From Bdellovibrionales bacterium (lineage in GTDB: Bacteria; Bdellovibrionota_G; JALEGL01; JAGRAY01): a stretch of 25,321 bases of DNA. The stretch's first letter is position 1; each line of letters opens with the position of its first letter. Location of the stretch: assembly GCA_020434375.1 (NCBI GenBank), contig JAGRAY010000006.1, positions 1 to 25,321 on the forward strand. Direction: 5' to 3'. A program made the position numbers and the translations under genes. Under the pieces are notes generated by a model. The model was given only the letters and a program-made list of their open reading frames with translations, searched no databases and had not been told where the DNA came from. Below, one piece after another: positions 8,890-16,800 of this stretch.

Positions 8890-9513
8890 CTACTCTTTAG
8901 AAACAGCAACTTCTTCTTGAAGAGCTACCAAATTATATTGATCAAAACCAGCTTGCGCTGATGTATACAAAACTTGAGTAATAAGCCAATACGGCGTTTC
9001 TTTATCGGCGATGACGAGTATCTTACCTTCGTAAGGTATTTCTAACTTTTGAGAACCAGCTTTCTTGGGTTCTTTTTCATTTTGCTCTATTGTTTTTGTA
9101 TTAGCCCTTACTCGTAAAATTTCCTGCTGCAACCCTTTGAACAGTTCGTCAATCATAAACTGGCGTGATTTGGAGTGTCTAAGCAACGTGCCCACTGTTT
9201 TTTGATCCAATCGCAAAACGTTTGCATCACCCACCGAAATAACTCCATCGACACCTTTATCAAATCGCGTAACTGATAATTTAATAGCCTCTTGTGGAAC
9301 AATAGTCTCAGAAGATTGTGGAAATCGAATACCTTCACCGATATCAATAGAAAGTGAACTCCCCGAGTAGCTCTTTAAGAGAAACACCAGAATAATCGTC
9401 ATCATATCCATCATCGCTACGAGATTTAACTCGCGCATCGTCACGGACTTAAAAGCTTTACCTCTGCGCTTTTTTAACCTTGCTCTCCACTGATGATGAA
9501 ATTGTTCGTCCAT
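8890..9513 (-). CDS. ExbD/TolR-family motor subunit (AglS/AglQ-like), second copy
   Basis: The 207-residue single-pass inner-membrane protein has a basic cytoplasmic N-terminus, one membrane helix (about residues 28-47, LNLVAMMDMMTIILVFLLKS) with the proton-path aspartate D36, and a periplasmic domain rich in charged residues. In the ExbD/TolR family this aspartate couples proton flow to work in a peptidoglycan-facing complex. It is the last gene of a three-gene operon, 7 bp after the first ExbD; AAGGAA just upstream serves as ribosome binding site. The periplasmic region (residues 48-207) is longer than the E. coli TolR/ExbD norm (about 140 residues in total) and has a charged insert near residues 135-155. 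Two dissimilar ExbD proteins with one ExbB is the arrangement of myxococcal AglR-AglQ-AglS. Confidence 0.9.
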   Translation of the reverse strand: MDEQFHHQWRARLKKRRGKAFKSVTMRELNLVAMMDMMTIILVFLLKSYSGSSLSIDIGEGIRFPQSSETIVPQEAIKLSVTRFDKGVDGVISVGDANVLRLDQKTVGTLLRHSKSRQFMIDELFKGLQQEILRVRANTKTIEQNEKEPKKAGSQKLEIPYEGKILVIADKETPYWLITQVLYTSAQAGFDQYNLVALQEEVAVSKE

Positions 9514-9520
9514 TGCTTCC

Positions 9521-10021
9521 TTATAGAATACTCAACGTTACATCAGGAAAAAGTGCCTTAGGTTCCTTGTTATTACTACGGTCTTCACGAAGCGCATCCA
9601 TAGATTTAATGATGTTATCGTAAATAATTGACCCTTCTGCAATCAATAAAACTTTTGTCTCCTCTGGAAACTGAGATTTAATGACATTGGCTTGTCGCTG
9701 CAAGCCTTTATAGTCAAAGCCTTTACTATTCTTTGGAATTTGAACGCGCTTTAATTGGGGTCCTCCCTGCACACTCGGATCAACGGTAAAACCGCCATCT
9801 GTCACTCGGACCATTAACAAAAGTGATTTCTTTTGAACTTGAGCAGCGGCTTGACCCGCATCGGGTGTTAGTTGAGGAATGGATGCATTCAAAACCGTAA
9901 AACTCAAAAAACTGGTGATATTATACAGCATGAACAACACCAAGTTCACCATAATATCCATATACGGAACCAGGTTTAATTCATGGCTCCCTTCATCGAA
10001 GTCAACGGATCGTCTTCTCAC
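9521..10021 (-). CDS. ExbD/TolR-family motor subunit (AglQ/AglS-like), first copy
   Basis: The 166-residue protein has a charged cytoplasmic head, a membrane helix from about residue 16 to 39 (LNLVPYMDIMVNLVLFML) with the conserved aspartate D22, and a periplasmic domain ending in FPDVTLSIL. The start is GTG at 10021: TAGGA lies about 7 bases upstream on the minus strand, and the family N-terminus begins shortly before HELNLVPYMD. It is the middle gene of the motor operon, 17 bp after the ExbB gene and 7 bp before the second ExbD. It differs clearly from the second ExbD, so this is not a recent duplication. Confidence 0.9.
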   Translation of the reverse strand: MRRRSVDFDEGSHELNLVPYMDIMVNLVLFMLYNITSFLSFTVLNASIPQLTPDAGQAAAQVQKKSLLLMVRVTDGGFTVDPSVQGGPQLKRVQIPKNSKGFDYKGLQRQANVIKSQFPEETKVLLIAEGSIIYDNIIKSMDALREDRSNNKEPKALFPDVTLSIL

Positions 10022-10038
10022 AAAATCATCCTACTAAT

Positions 10039-10674
10039 TTAAGCAACTTTCTCTGCTTCATGTCTAAGGGTCAAAAGATTTTCAAGCCGACTCGAATAAT
10101 AATCGAGATCCGCAATAATCTTTTTAGCAAGTCCTGAAAGAAATAGATGAGCCACAATGCAGCCTACGGCAATCAACAAACCAAAAGCTGTATTGTAGAG
10201 AGCTTCGGCAATACCAATACCCATAAGCTTTGCTCTTGCCTCAGCTGAAGCCTCAGACAAAGACGTGAAGGTTGTCATAATACCAAGAATGGTTCCAATA
10301 AGGCCGATTAGCGTTGCAATGTTGGCAATGGCCCACAAAGATCCAATTCGCTTTTCAACTTGGGGGGTGACTTGAAGCAGAGCTTCATCAACGCCCATTG
10401 ACACTGCCATACCACCGCGATTTGCCTTGACTAAGCCAGCCTTAACCACTGTGGCTAAAGGCGTCGAGGAAGTATTGCTAAAGTTTATCGCTTGGGTAAG
10501 ATCATTGGCGAGAACAAATTTTTCAATGTTCTGCATGAAACCCCGACCATCGGCCGTATACCTAAAAATCAACAAAAACATTCTTTCCAGAATGACCCCT
10601 ACCGCAAAAATCGAGACAATCGCATTGACGATCATCATCGGGCTTTTCACAAAAATTTCAAAAAATCCAGCCAT
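10039..10674 (-). CDS. MotA/TolQ/ExbB-family proton channel (AglR-like)
   Basis: The 211-residue inner-membrane protein has three predicted membrane helices, about residues 14-36, 110-135 and 158-181. The last two carry the family signature (LIGLIGTILGIM and the small-residue-rich ALYNTAFGLLIAVG) that lines the proton path with the ExbD helix. Length is that of TolQ/AglR. A perfect AAGGAGG lies 4 bases before the ATG, the strongest ribosome binding site in the window, so this operon is probably well translated. It leads the ExbB-ExbD-ExbD operon. There is no TolA, TolB or Pal neighbour and no TonB-dependent receptor. The TPR and AgmX/PglI genes nearby point to an Agl/Glt-type machine, though that assignment is inferred. 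Confidence 0.93.
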   Translation of the reverse strand: MAGFFEIFVKSPMMIVNAIVSIFAVGVILERMFLLIFRYTADGRGFMQNIEKFVLANDLTQAINFSNTSSTPLATVVKAGLVKANRGGMAVSMGVDEALLQVTPQVEKRIGSLWAIANIATLIGLIGTILGIMTTFTSLSEASAEARAKLMGIGIAEALYNTAFGLLIAVGCIVAHLFLSGLAKKIIADLDYYSSRLENLLTLRHEAEKVA

Positions 10675-10714
10675 GGTTCCTCCTTAAATCGTTACGCAAC
10701 TGGCACTTTTTACG

Positions 10715-10742
10715 ATTCTAACGAATTTTGCCAACTAAGCAA
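10715..10742 (-). promoter_or_regulatory. Candidate promoter of the motor operon
   Basis: On the minus strand TTGCTT (10742-10737), a 16-bp spacer and TAGAAT (10720-10715) predict a start near 10708 and a 33-nt leader carrying the AAGGAGG site. It lies in the 112-bp gap between nagZ and the ExbB gene, so the motor operon can be expressed apart from nagZ. Confidence 0.45.
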
Positions 10743-10786
10743 TTAATGTTGCGTTTTCACAAAGACAACTTCAGTCTAGCAAGTTC

Positions 10787-11860
10787 TTACGCATATGCCA
10801 AAATTTCGTTAGCCCATTTCTGATGCCGCGACCACATACCTATCTTTTTTTGAGGCGCCATAAATGTCGTCTTTATGTATCTGTTTTTAAGCTTGATGAT
10901 TCTCGAGAGCGATGTCTCAAGATTTTTAGTCGATAGGATTCCTTTTCTTGAAGCCCTGGAAAGCGCATCATAAATATTCATGGCTTCATCTAGCGACTTG
11001 CATACCAATAACAAATCCACACCGGCTGCCATAGATTGTACTGCTGCATCCGACAAAGCTTGATGTTTTGCAATCGCATTCATTTCAAGATCGTCACTCA
11101 CAATGACCCCTTTATACTTGAGTTTTTGCCTTAACAGTTCTCCAAGAATGCATTTTGACATCGTTGCGGGATTTTTTGGATCCAAAGACGGATAAATTAC
11201 GTGAGCTGTCATAATCATTGGAACGCCTGCTGAAATGGCAAACTTGAATGGAACTACCTCTCGCCTCATCAATAAAGCTTTTGAAGCCTTAACTGTCGGC
11301 AAAACCTTGTGACTGTCTGAAGTCGTATTGCCGTGCCCAGGAAAATGCTTTGCACAGGACACGACTCTTTCCCTTCGATAAATTTTTATCGTCTCTTGTG
11401 CCAATTTTCCAACAAGAGAAGGAGAAACACCAAAGGCTCGGTCACCAATAATCGGATTCTTCGGATTACTATGAACATCGACTACGGGAGTAAAATTTAA
11501 GTTAACGCCAACGGCCTTAAGTTCTGATGCCATGGCTTTCGCTTTTTTATGTATCAAATCTAATTTTCGTGTCTTATTGTAGTAATTTCCCAGATGCGCG
11601 TTGGCTGAAAATTCTGTAAACGGGTACGTAAGTCTCGCAACCCTACCTCCTTCCTGATCAATACCAATAAGTGGATTCTTCAAAATGGAAAAAAGATCCT
11701 GCGATAGGTGAGCGACCTGATTTGGAGACTCTATATTTCGTTTAAAATATACCACGCCCGAAGGCTTTATTTCTTTCAAAAACTTTCGTTCAATATTACT
11801 AAGTCTTGTGCCCTCAAGACCAATCATTATAAATTGTCCTATTGCTTTTTCGATATTCAT
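10787..11860 (-). CDS. nagZ: Beta-N-acetylhexosaminidase, GH3 family (NagZ)
   Basis: This 357-residue cytoplasmic enzyme removes GlcNAc from anhydromuropeptides during peptidoglycan recycling. Seen: IDQEGGRVARL (about residues 67-77), NFTPVVDVHSNPKNPIIGDRAFG, the catalytic loop KHFPGHGNTTSDSH (171-184, with the D182/H184 dyad), and the nucleophile D256 in VIVSDDLEM. No signal peptide is visible, as expected for the Gram-negative enzyme. It is divergent from dacB with only 20 bp between start codons, and 112 bp upstream of the motor operon on the same strand. No Shine-Dalgarno is visible. Together with dacB it puts two murein-processing genes in the middle of the trans-envelope machine locus. 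Confidence 0.95.
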   Translation of the reverse strand: MNIEKAIGQFIMIGLEGTRLSNIERKFLKEIKPSGVVYFKRNIESPNQVAHLSQDLFSILKNPLIGIDQEGGRVARLTYPFTEFSANAHLGNYYNKTRKLDLIHKKAKAMASELKAVGVNLNFTPVVDVHSNPKNPIIGDRAFGVSPSLVGKLAQETIKIYRRERVVSCAKHFPGHGNTTSDSHKVLPTVKASKALLMRREVVPFKFAISAGVPMIMTAHVIYPSLDPKNPATMSKCILGELLRQKLKYKGVIVSDDLEMNAIAKHQALSDAAVQSMAAGVDLLLVCKSLDEAMNIYDALSRASRKGILSTKNLETSLSRIIKLKNRYIKTTFMAPQKKIGMWSRHQKWANEILAYA

Positions 11861-11870
11861 TTCGTTTAAT
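11842..11870 (+). promoter_or_regulatory. Candidate near-leaderless promoter of the dacB operon
   Basis: TTGCTT (11842-11847), a 17-bp spacer and TTTAAT (11865-11870) predict a start near 11877, four bases before the dacB ATG at 11881. The -35 lies inside nagZ codons. No Shine-Dalgarno precedes the ATG. Confidence 0.35.
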
Positions 11871-11871
11871 A

Positions 11872-11900
11872 ACCATAGCGATGATTAGAAGCTTTTTCAA
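11872..11900 (-). promoter_or_regulatory. Candidate near-leaderless promoter of nagZ
   Basis: On the minus strand TTGAAA (11900-11895), a 17-bp spacer and TATGGT (11877-11872) predict a start near 11865, five bases before the nagZ ATG at 11860. It lies over the first codons of dacB and face to face with the dacB promoter candidate. Confidence 0.3.
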
Positions 11901-13278
11901 AATAATCCTTTTAGTATTATCTATAAATTCAGTTACAGCTGAAAGCTCGGACGTCGCGGCGAAGTTCAATCGCATTCTCTCAAAGTATCCGAAACTTGGA
12001 CTTCATGGGATTTCAATACTTGAATCTCAAACAGGCAAAATTGTTTATGAAAAAAATGGTTCCTCCTTACTTAATCCGGCCTCAGCTCTAAAGGTATTGA
12101 TTTCAGGAATCGCTTTTGACCAGCTTGGTCTCGATCATGTTTTTAAAACTCAGGTCAAGGGCAACGCTGAAAAGCTTTGCCTTATTGGAGGGGGAGACCC
12201 TTCGCTTGTTCAAGAACAACTTTATGCACTTGCAGAAATTACACAGCAAAGACTCGCTCCTCAAAAAGCTATTTCGGAGTTGATTGTAGATGATACATTG
12301 TTTAAGTCTGAAAACCCTTATGATCCAAGCTTTTCAGGAGATGCGCATCGAGCATTTACAGCTGATATTGGCGCACTTTCTACCAATTTCAATTCAATTG
12401 GAATTCGCGTTGAACCAACTGCATTAGGAGCACCAGGAAAAATATCAATAACACCTGACATTCCGCAAATAAAAGTCAAAAATACGACAAGAACAACTTC
12501 TACGGGAGGTAAAAAAAGCATTGGAATCAGAGTTGCACTAACAAAGAACAACCATTACCTCGTTCACGTATTTGGCAATGTCTCTATCAAAGGCTATCGC
12601 GGCGAAGATTTTTTTACACTTTACGCATCTATTCCATCTAAACCTGCGCTCTTTTCAGGATACATTTTTGCTGACGCCTTGAATTCCAGAGGTCTCACGA
12701 TTAACAATATTAGCGAAGGACGATGCCCAAATAACACCAAAGAGCTTTTTACCTGGGACTCAAAACCTCTGTCGTCTATCATTAGAGACATGAATATCTA
12801 TAGCAATAACTTTATCGCTGAAACCTTGTTGCGCCATGTAACCCCCTCCCATGATCGAATCGGTGGAATCGACGTCATGAGAACATGGATTAAAAATCAT
12901 CACATCAAGAATGGCAGCGCCTTTCAACTTGATAATGCTTCTGGTTTATCAAGAAAAAATCAAATAAGTGCTAACACTCTTGCTCATATATTCCACAAAA
13001 ACATGAGTAGTATTTTGTATGGCCCGGAATTTCTAAGCTCACTCAGCATTAATGGTCTCACTGGCACAATGAAAAATCGATTAAAAGGATCTGATGATCA
13101 ATTCGTAATTAGAGGAAAATCTGGAACGCTGAATAATGCTGTAAGCTTGGTTGGAAGAGCACAATCCCTCGAAAAAGATTTCATCTTTTCATTCATTTTT
13201 AACAATAGTGGTTACAGCGTCTATCAACTGCAAAACCTGGAAAACACATTATTAAAATCTCTCCTGGAGAGCCCCTGA
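11881..13278 (+). CDS. dacB: D-alanyl-D-alanine carboxypeptidase/endopeptidase (PBP4, S13 family)
   Basis: This periplasmic penicillin-binding protein of 465 residues cuts the terminal D-Ala and the D-Ala-mDAP cross-links of peptidoglycan. Seen: signal peptide 1-20 ending SVTA before ESS; the active-site SxxK at S68-A-L-K71 in NPASALK; the SxN triad S308-N-N310 in IYSNNF; and the KTG-type motif K413-S-G in RGKSGTLNN. The long S13 insert domain lies between the first two motifs. The start is the ATG at 11881, because it directly precedes a good signal peptide; an upstream TTG extension is unlikely. It heads a six-gene operon: the next gene follows after 2 bp. A murein endopeptidase at the head of a trans-envelope machine operon suggests local opening of the wall. 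Confidence 0.95.
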   Translation: MIRSFFKIILLVLSINSVTAESSDVAAKFNRILSKYPKLGLHGISILESQTGKIVYEKNGSSLLNPASALKVLISGIAFDQLGLDHVFKTQVKGNAEKLCLIGGGDPSLVQEQLYALAEITQQRLAPQKAISELIVDDTLFKSENPYDPSFSGDAHRAFTADIGALSTNFNSIGIRVEPTALGAPGKISITPDIPQIKVKNTTRTTSTGGKKSIGIRVALTKNNHYLVHVFGNVSIKGYRGEDFFTLYASIPSKPALFSGYIFADALNSRGLTINNISEGRCPNNTKELFTWDSKPLSSIIRDMNIYSNNFIAETLLRHVTPSHDRIGGIDVMRTWIKNHHIKNGSAFQLDNASGLSRKNQISANTLAHIFHKNMSSILYGPEFLSSLSINGLTGTMKNRLKGSDDQFVIRGKSGTLNNAVSLVGRAQSLEKDFIFSFIFNNSGYSVYQLQNLENTLLKSLLESP

Positions 13279-13280
13279 GT

Positions 13281-13898
13281 ATGATAAAAATACAACAAAT
13301 GAGTACCCAAAAAATAGTCCGCATGATGCTTGTTTTTGCGTTAACGACTTCCTCAATGGTTTTGCCAAATGACAAGGAAACTAACCTTCAATCTATTGAA
13401 GAAGAAGTAAATGCCTTAAAAGAACAAGTTTACAAAACCAAAGTTAAACTCAAAGAAGTCGAGAGCGCCACCATTAGGGGAAAAATCACAGGATCCAAAG
13501 GGATTATTGACTTTCAGAATATAGATAAGGGCATATTTGCGTTCGTTTCTGGAGAATTCTATGTCGACAATAAACTCGTCTATAAAGTCACTGCAAATGA
13601 AAAAAAGCCGATCGAGCAATTGCGTGTTTTTGACCGCAGCTTGTCTCCGGGAGACCACAAGCTCAAAGTTAAACTCAAATATAAAGGTTCTGATCAGTCT
13701 ACAGCAAAAGTTTTTAAATATTTTCAAGACTATCTTTTCGATCTTGAATCAGTAGAGGATTTCCCCGTTGAATATGGCAAGACCTCAGTTGCAAAGATAA
13801 ATGTAGTCGACAAAGGATATTTCAATGCGAATATTAAGGAAAGACTCGTCATGGATGTAAACGTTATTCAAGATTGGGGCGTTGAACTACCCGACTAA
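13281..13898 (+). CDS. Exported coiled-coil/beta protein of the machine operon
   Basis: The 205-residue product is not recognised as a named family. Visible: a basic start and hydrophobic segment (about residues 13-29, RMMLVFALTTSSMVLP), probably a signal peptide; a heptad-like acidic/basic stretch (about 33-62, QSIEEEVNALKEQVYKTK) predicted as coiled coil; then a beta-rich domain from about 68 to 200 with features such as GEFYVDNKLVYK and SPGDHKLKVKLKYKG. The beta part recalls, from memory, the periplasmic proteins next to TPR genes in delta-proteobacterial Agl/Glt-like clusters, sometimes mis-annotated as dihydrolipoamide acetyltransferases; this is unverified. It starts 2 bp after dacB with GGAG 11 bases upstream, and ends 1 bp before the TPR gene, so translation is coupled. 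A role as structural adaptor of the machine is an inference. Confidence 0.8.
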   Translation: MIKIQQMSTQKIVRMMLVFALTTSSMVLPNDKETNLQSIEEEVNALKEQVYKTKVKLKEVESATIRGKITGSKGIIDFQNIDKGIFAFVSGEFYVDNKLVYKVTANEKKPIEQLRVFDRSLSPGDHKLKVKLKYKGSDQSTAKVFKYFQDYLFDLESVEDFPVEYGKTSVAKINVVDKGYFNANIKERLVMDVNVIQDWGVELPD

Positions 13899-13899
13899 A

Positions 13900-16800
13900 A
13901 TGCGCCTTTTATCTTTAACTATTTTAGTTTTTTCTTTTCCCGTTTTGGGCTTTGAAGATGCAGGTGTTGAACTTTTAAAACTCAACAAGTTTTACGCATC
14001 TTTTAAGAAGCATCACGACAAACAACATGCTGGATCAATATCTACCAGACAAGACTTCTTTGTTGAATTTGATTTTTTGCCAACAGACTCTTTGGCATCA
14101 AAGTCTTTGATGGAACCTTTTTCGAGCACTAATAGTTTCGATGAAGAGCGTTTATCTCTGGAAGAAATCAAAAAAAAAAATTCCTCAGGGAATATAAACA
14201 ACCTAAGTCCAGAAACTTTATATAAACTTGGCTATCGTCAATTCAGGATGAATGTCAGTCCTGACGTCACAAAAATGTTACTTGAAGCTATTCCTCCCAA
14301 TGAAAATGCACCCTGGTATGCCAAAGGACAGTATATACTGGGCGTATCTGCTCTAAAGCAAAACAAGTTTCAGGAAGCCAAGCATTATTTTTCCAAATCT
14401 AATCAGACCTCTCAATATGATCCTGAGCTCAGAAAACTGAGTAGTGCAGCATTGGCTCGGCTTGCTTTTCATGAATCTGACTTCGAAAGAGCATCTGATA
14501 TCTACTCGACCATCACAAAAGAATCTCGGTATGATGAAAGCATTCTTCATGAACTATCCTGGACTCACCTAAAATTAAATGATGTGGACTTGGCATATGC
14601 TGATCTCTACTTAATGTTCGCTCTATTTCCAGAGAGTAGCGAATTATTGCATACAGCGAGGATCTTAAGTGAAATATTTGCTCGGCAATCGAACCTAAAT
14701 GAGGGTTCATCAGTGCTCGAGCGATTGTCACTCAGGTTCGATATTGAATCTGAGAATACTGAGAGTGCCTTTCGAGCCTTTAAGGACAATGAACAAGAAC
14801 TCATTTTCGATCTCTATCCACAGATAAAATATTCTCCGGCGAGAGCATTCTTGCCACCACTGGCACAAAACACCCTAAGACGAGACGCAACCATGAAATC
14901 TCTTGCCAAGGTTTTTCACGATCTTGAATATGAAAAAATTACATTGGAGGCCAATTCAGTCTTGGTCAGAGAGGCACGAGATTTATGGGCACAAAAACCA
15001 GAACTTTCCATTGATAGCTATACTATTCTCTCTTGGACCAATGACATTGAAGCTCACGTCTTGGGAAAGTCACAAGAATCTTCCAAATACGTTAATCTAA
15101 AGTCAAAGAGATTAGATACAACTATTCATTCTATTTTAGAAGATTTGGATCAACAAAAAGAGACCCTCTCGCAAATAGACACCTATTTAAACGACAAGTG
15201 GTTACTCCTAAGCGGAGAAAGAGTCGCGATTGCAATGCTGATTAAACAAAACACTCGGCAGATGCTAAAGGATATTTCCCAACTAAGAAACACAGCCTAT
15301 TCAATTAAAGTTAAGTTAGATTTTAAAACATTAATTGATAAATTTAATCACGAGAACATTCGCTCTCAACAGTTATCAAAATATAGAGAGAAGGCATCAT
15401 TGAATCCCGAAAACAATGCGATTCTTAGCCGACTAGACCAAATCAAAAAAGAAACCTTTGAGTGGACAACACAAAAAAACCTAAGTTTACTACGAACTCT
15501 AAACCAAACGATACTTCAGATTGATAGCAACTTAAGTCAAATTGCTCAAACTCAACGCAATTTAGAGCTAAAGGCAAAACGCCTGGTCGCAAATATTCTG
15601 CCCAATATTCGCAATCAAATAACTAACAACCTCAACCAATACCACTGGTCTATTGCTGAACTGCGATACCAAATGTTTAAAAAATTTGAGGCAAAAATAG
15701 CTACCCTACGAAGACAGAATGCTCTTCATCAATTATCATTTCAAATGAACACTGAACCGAAAGAACCCCAACATGTATCTCACATTACTGGTAGCACAAT
15801 CGACGATCCCTTTTTCACATCGTATTTGAAAGCATCAAAAGAATATATAAAAGACCTTCATGATCAGTCCGAGGAGCTACTTTTAGATCAAGAACATCTT
15901 GTAACATCTTTTATCAGTAACCAAGAAAGTCAATGGCAAATAGACAAAAGTGTTTTGCGAGAAAAAGCTATTTTGGCATTTAAGAACTATGTGCGCCAAG
16001 CATCAAACGATCAAAAGACACCCTACGCTTTATTTCGATTAGCTCAACTTTACCTCGATAGAACCCGATCGGATTCACCCGACAAAGAACAAAAACTTAA
16101 ACTTGCTGTATCCGCTTTGGAACAAATTAAAAGTAAGTTTCCAAACTACAAACATTCCGACAAAAGCCTCTATTTACTTGGTTCCTATTATTCGCAACAG
16201 GGAGATCTTGAAAAAGCGTATGATACTTTTTTGGAAATCGATTCGCTGTATCCAAACTCAACACTCATTTATGACGTTAGGTTTCGTATCGGAGAACATC
16301 TTTTTAGAAAAAGGCGTTTTGAAAATGGCTTAAGATATTATCGCTTCGTTGCCAATGGGGGTAGCGAACAAATGAAAAGTAAGGCGTTATACAAAATCGC
16401 GTGGTCACAATATTTAATAGGCAAATACGATGAGGCAATTGGCTCATTCTCCGAACTGTTGCGATTGGCTCACAGCACAAACGCTGAAATAGCAAGAATT
16501 TACAGCGCATATTCAGATGAGGCCTCAGAATATATTTCCTTTAGTCTCTATCGTCAAAAAGCCCTAGATAACCCCCAACGCGTTTTAGAAACTGTCGGCG
16601 TGCAAGACTATACAGAAGGTATTTTTCTTAAAACAGCCGAAATTTATATGGATCGTGGTGATTTTCGTAACTCAGCGACAATATACGATATCATTTTGAA
16701 GAATTTTCCCAATTCAAAATATATTCCAGATATTTTGGAAAAACATATTAAATTCATCGAAACTTACTCAGCAAATAAGCTAGTGTTAGATGAAAAATCT

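Noticed and set aside
8890..10674. Tol-Pal or flagellar MotAB system
   Set aside because: No TolA, TolB, Pal or flagellar gene is near; two unlike ExbD proteins plus TPR and AgmX/PglI genes fit an Agl-type motor better.
13882..13899. TTG start for the giant TPR protein
   Set aside because: It adds six residues in front of the signal peptide and overlaps the previous gene; ATG 13900 begins the signal directly.
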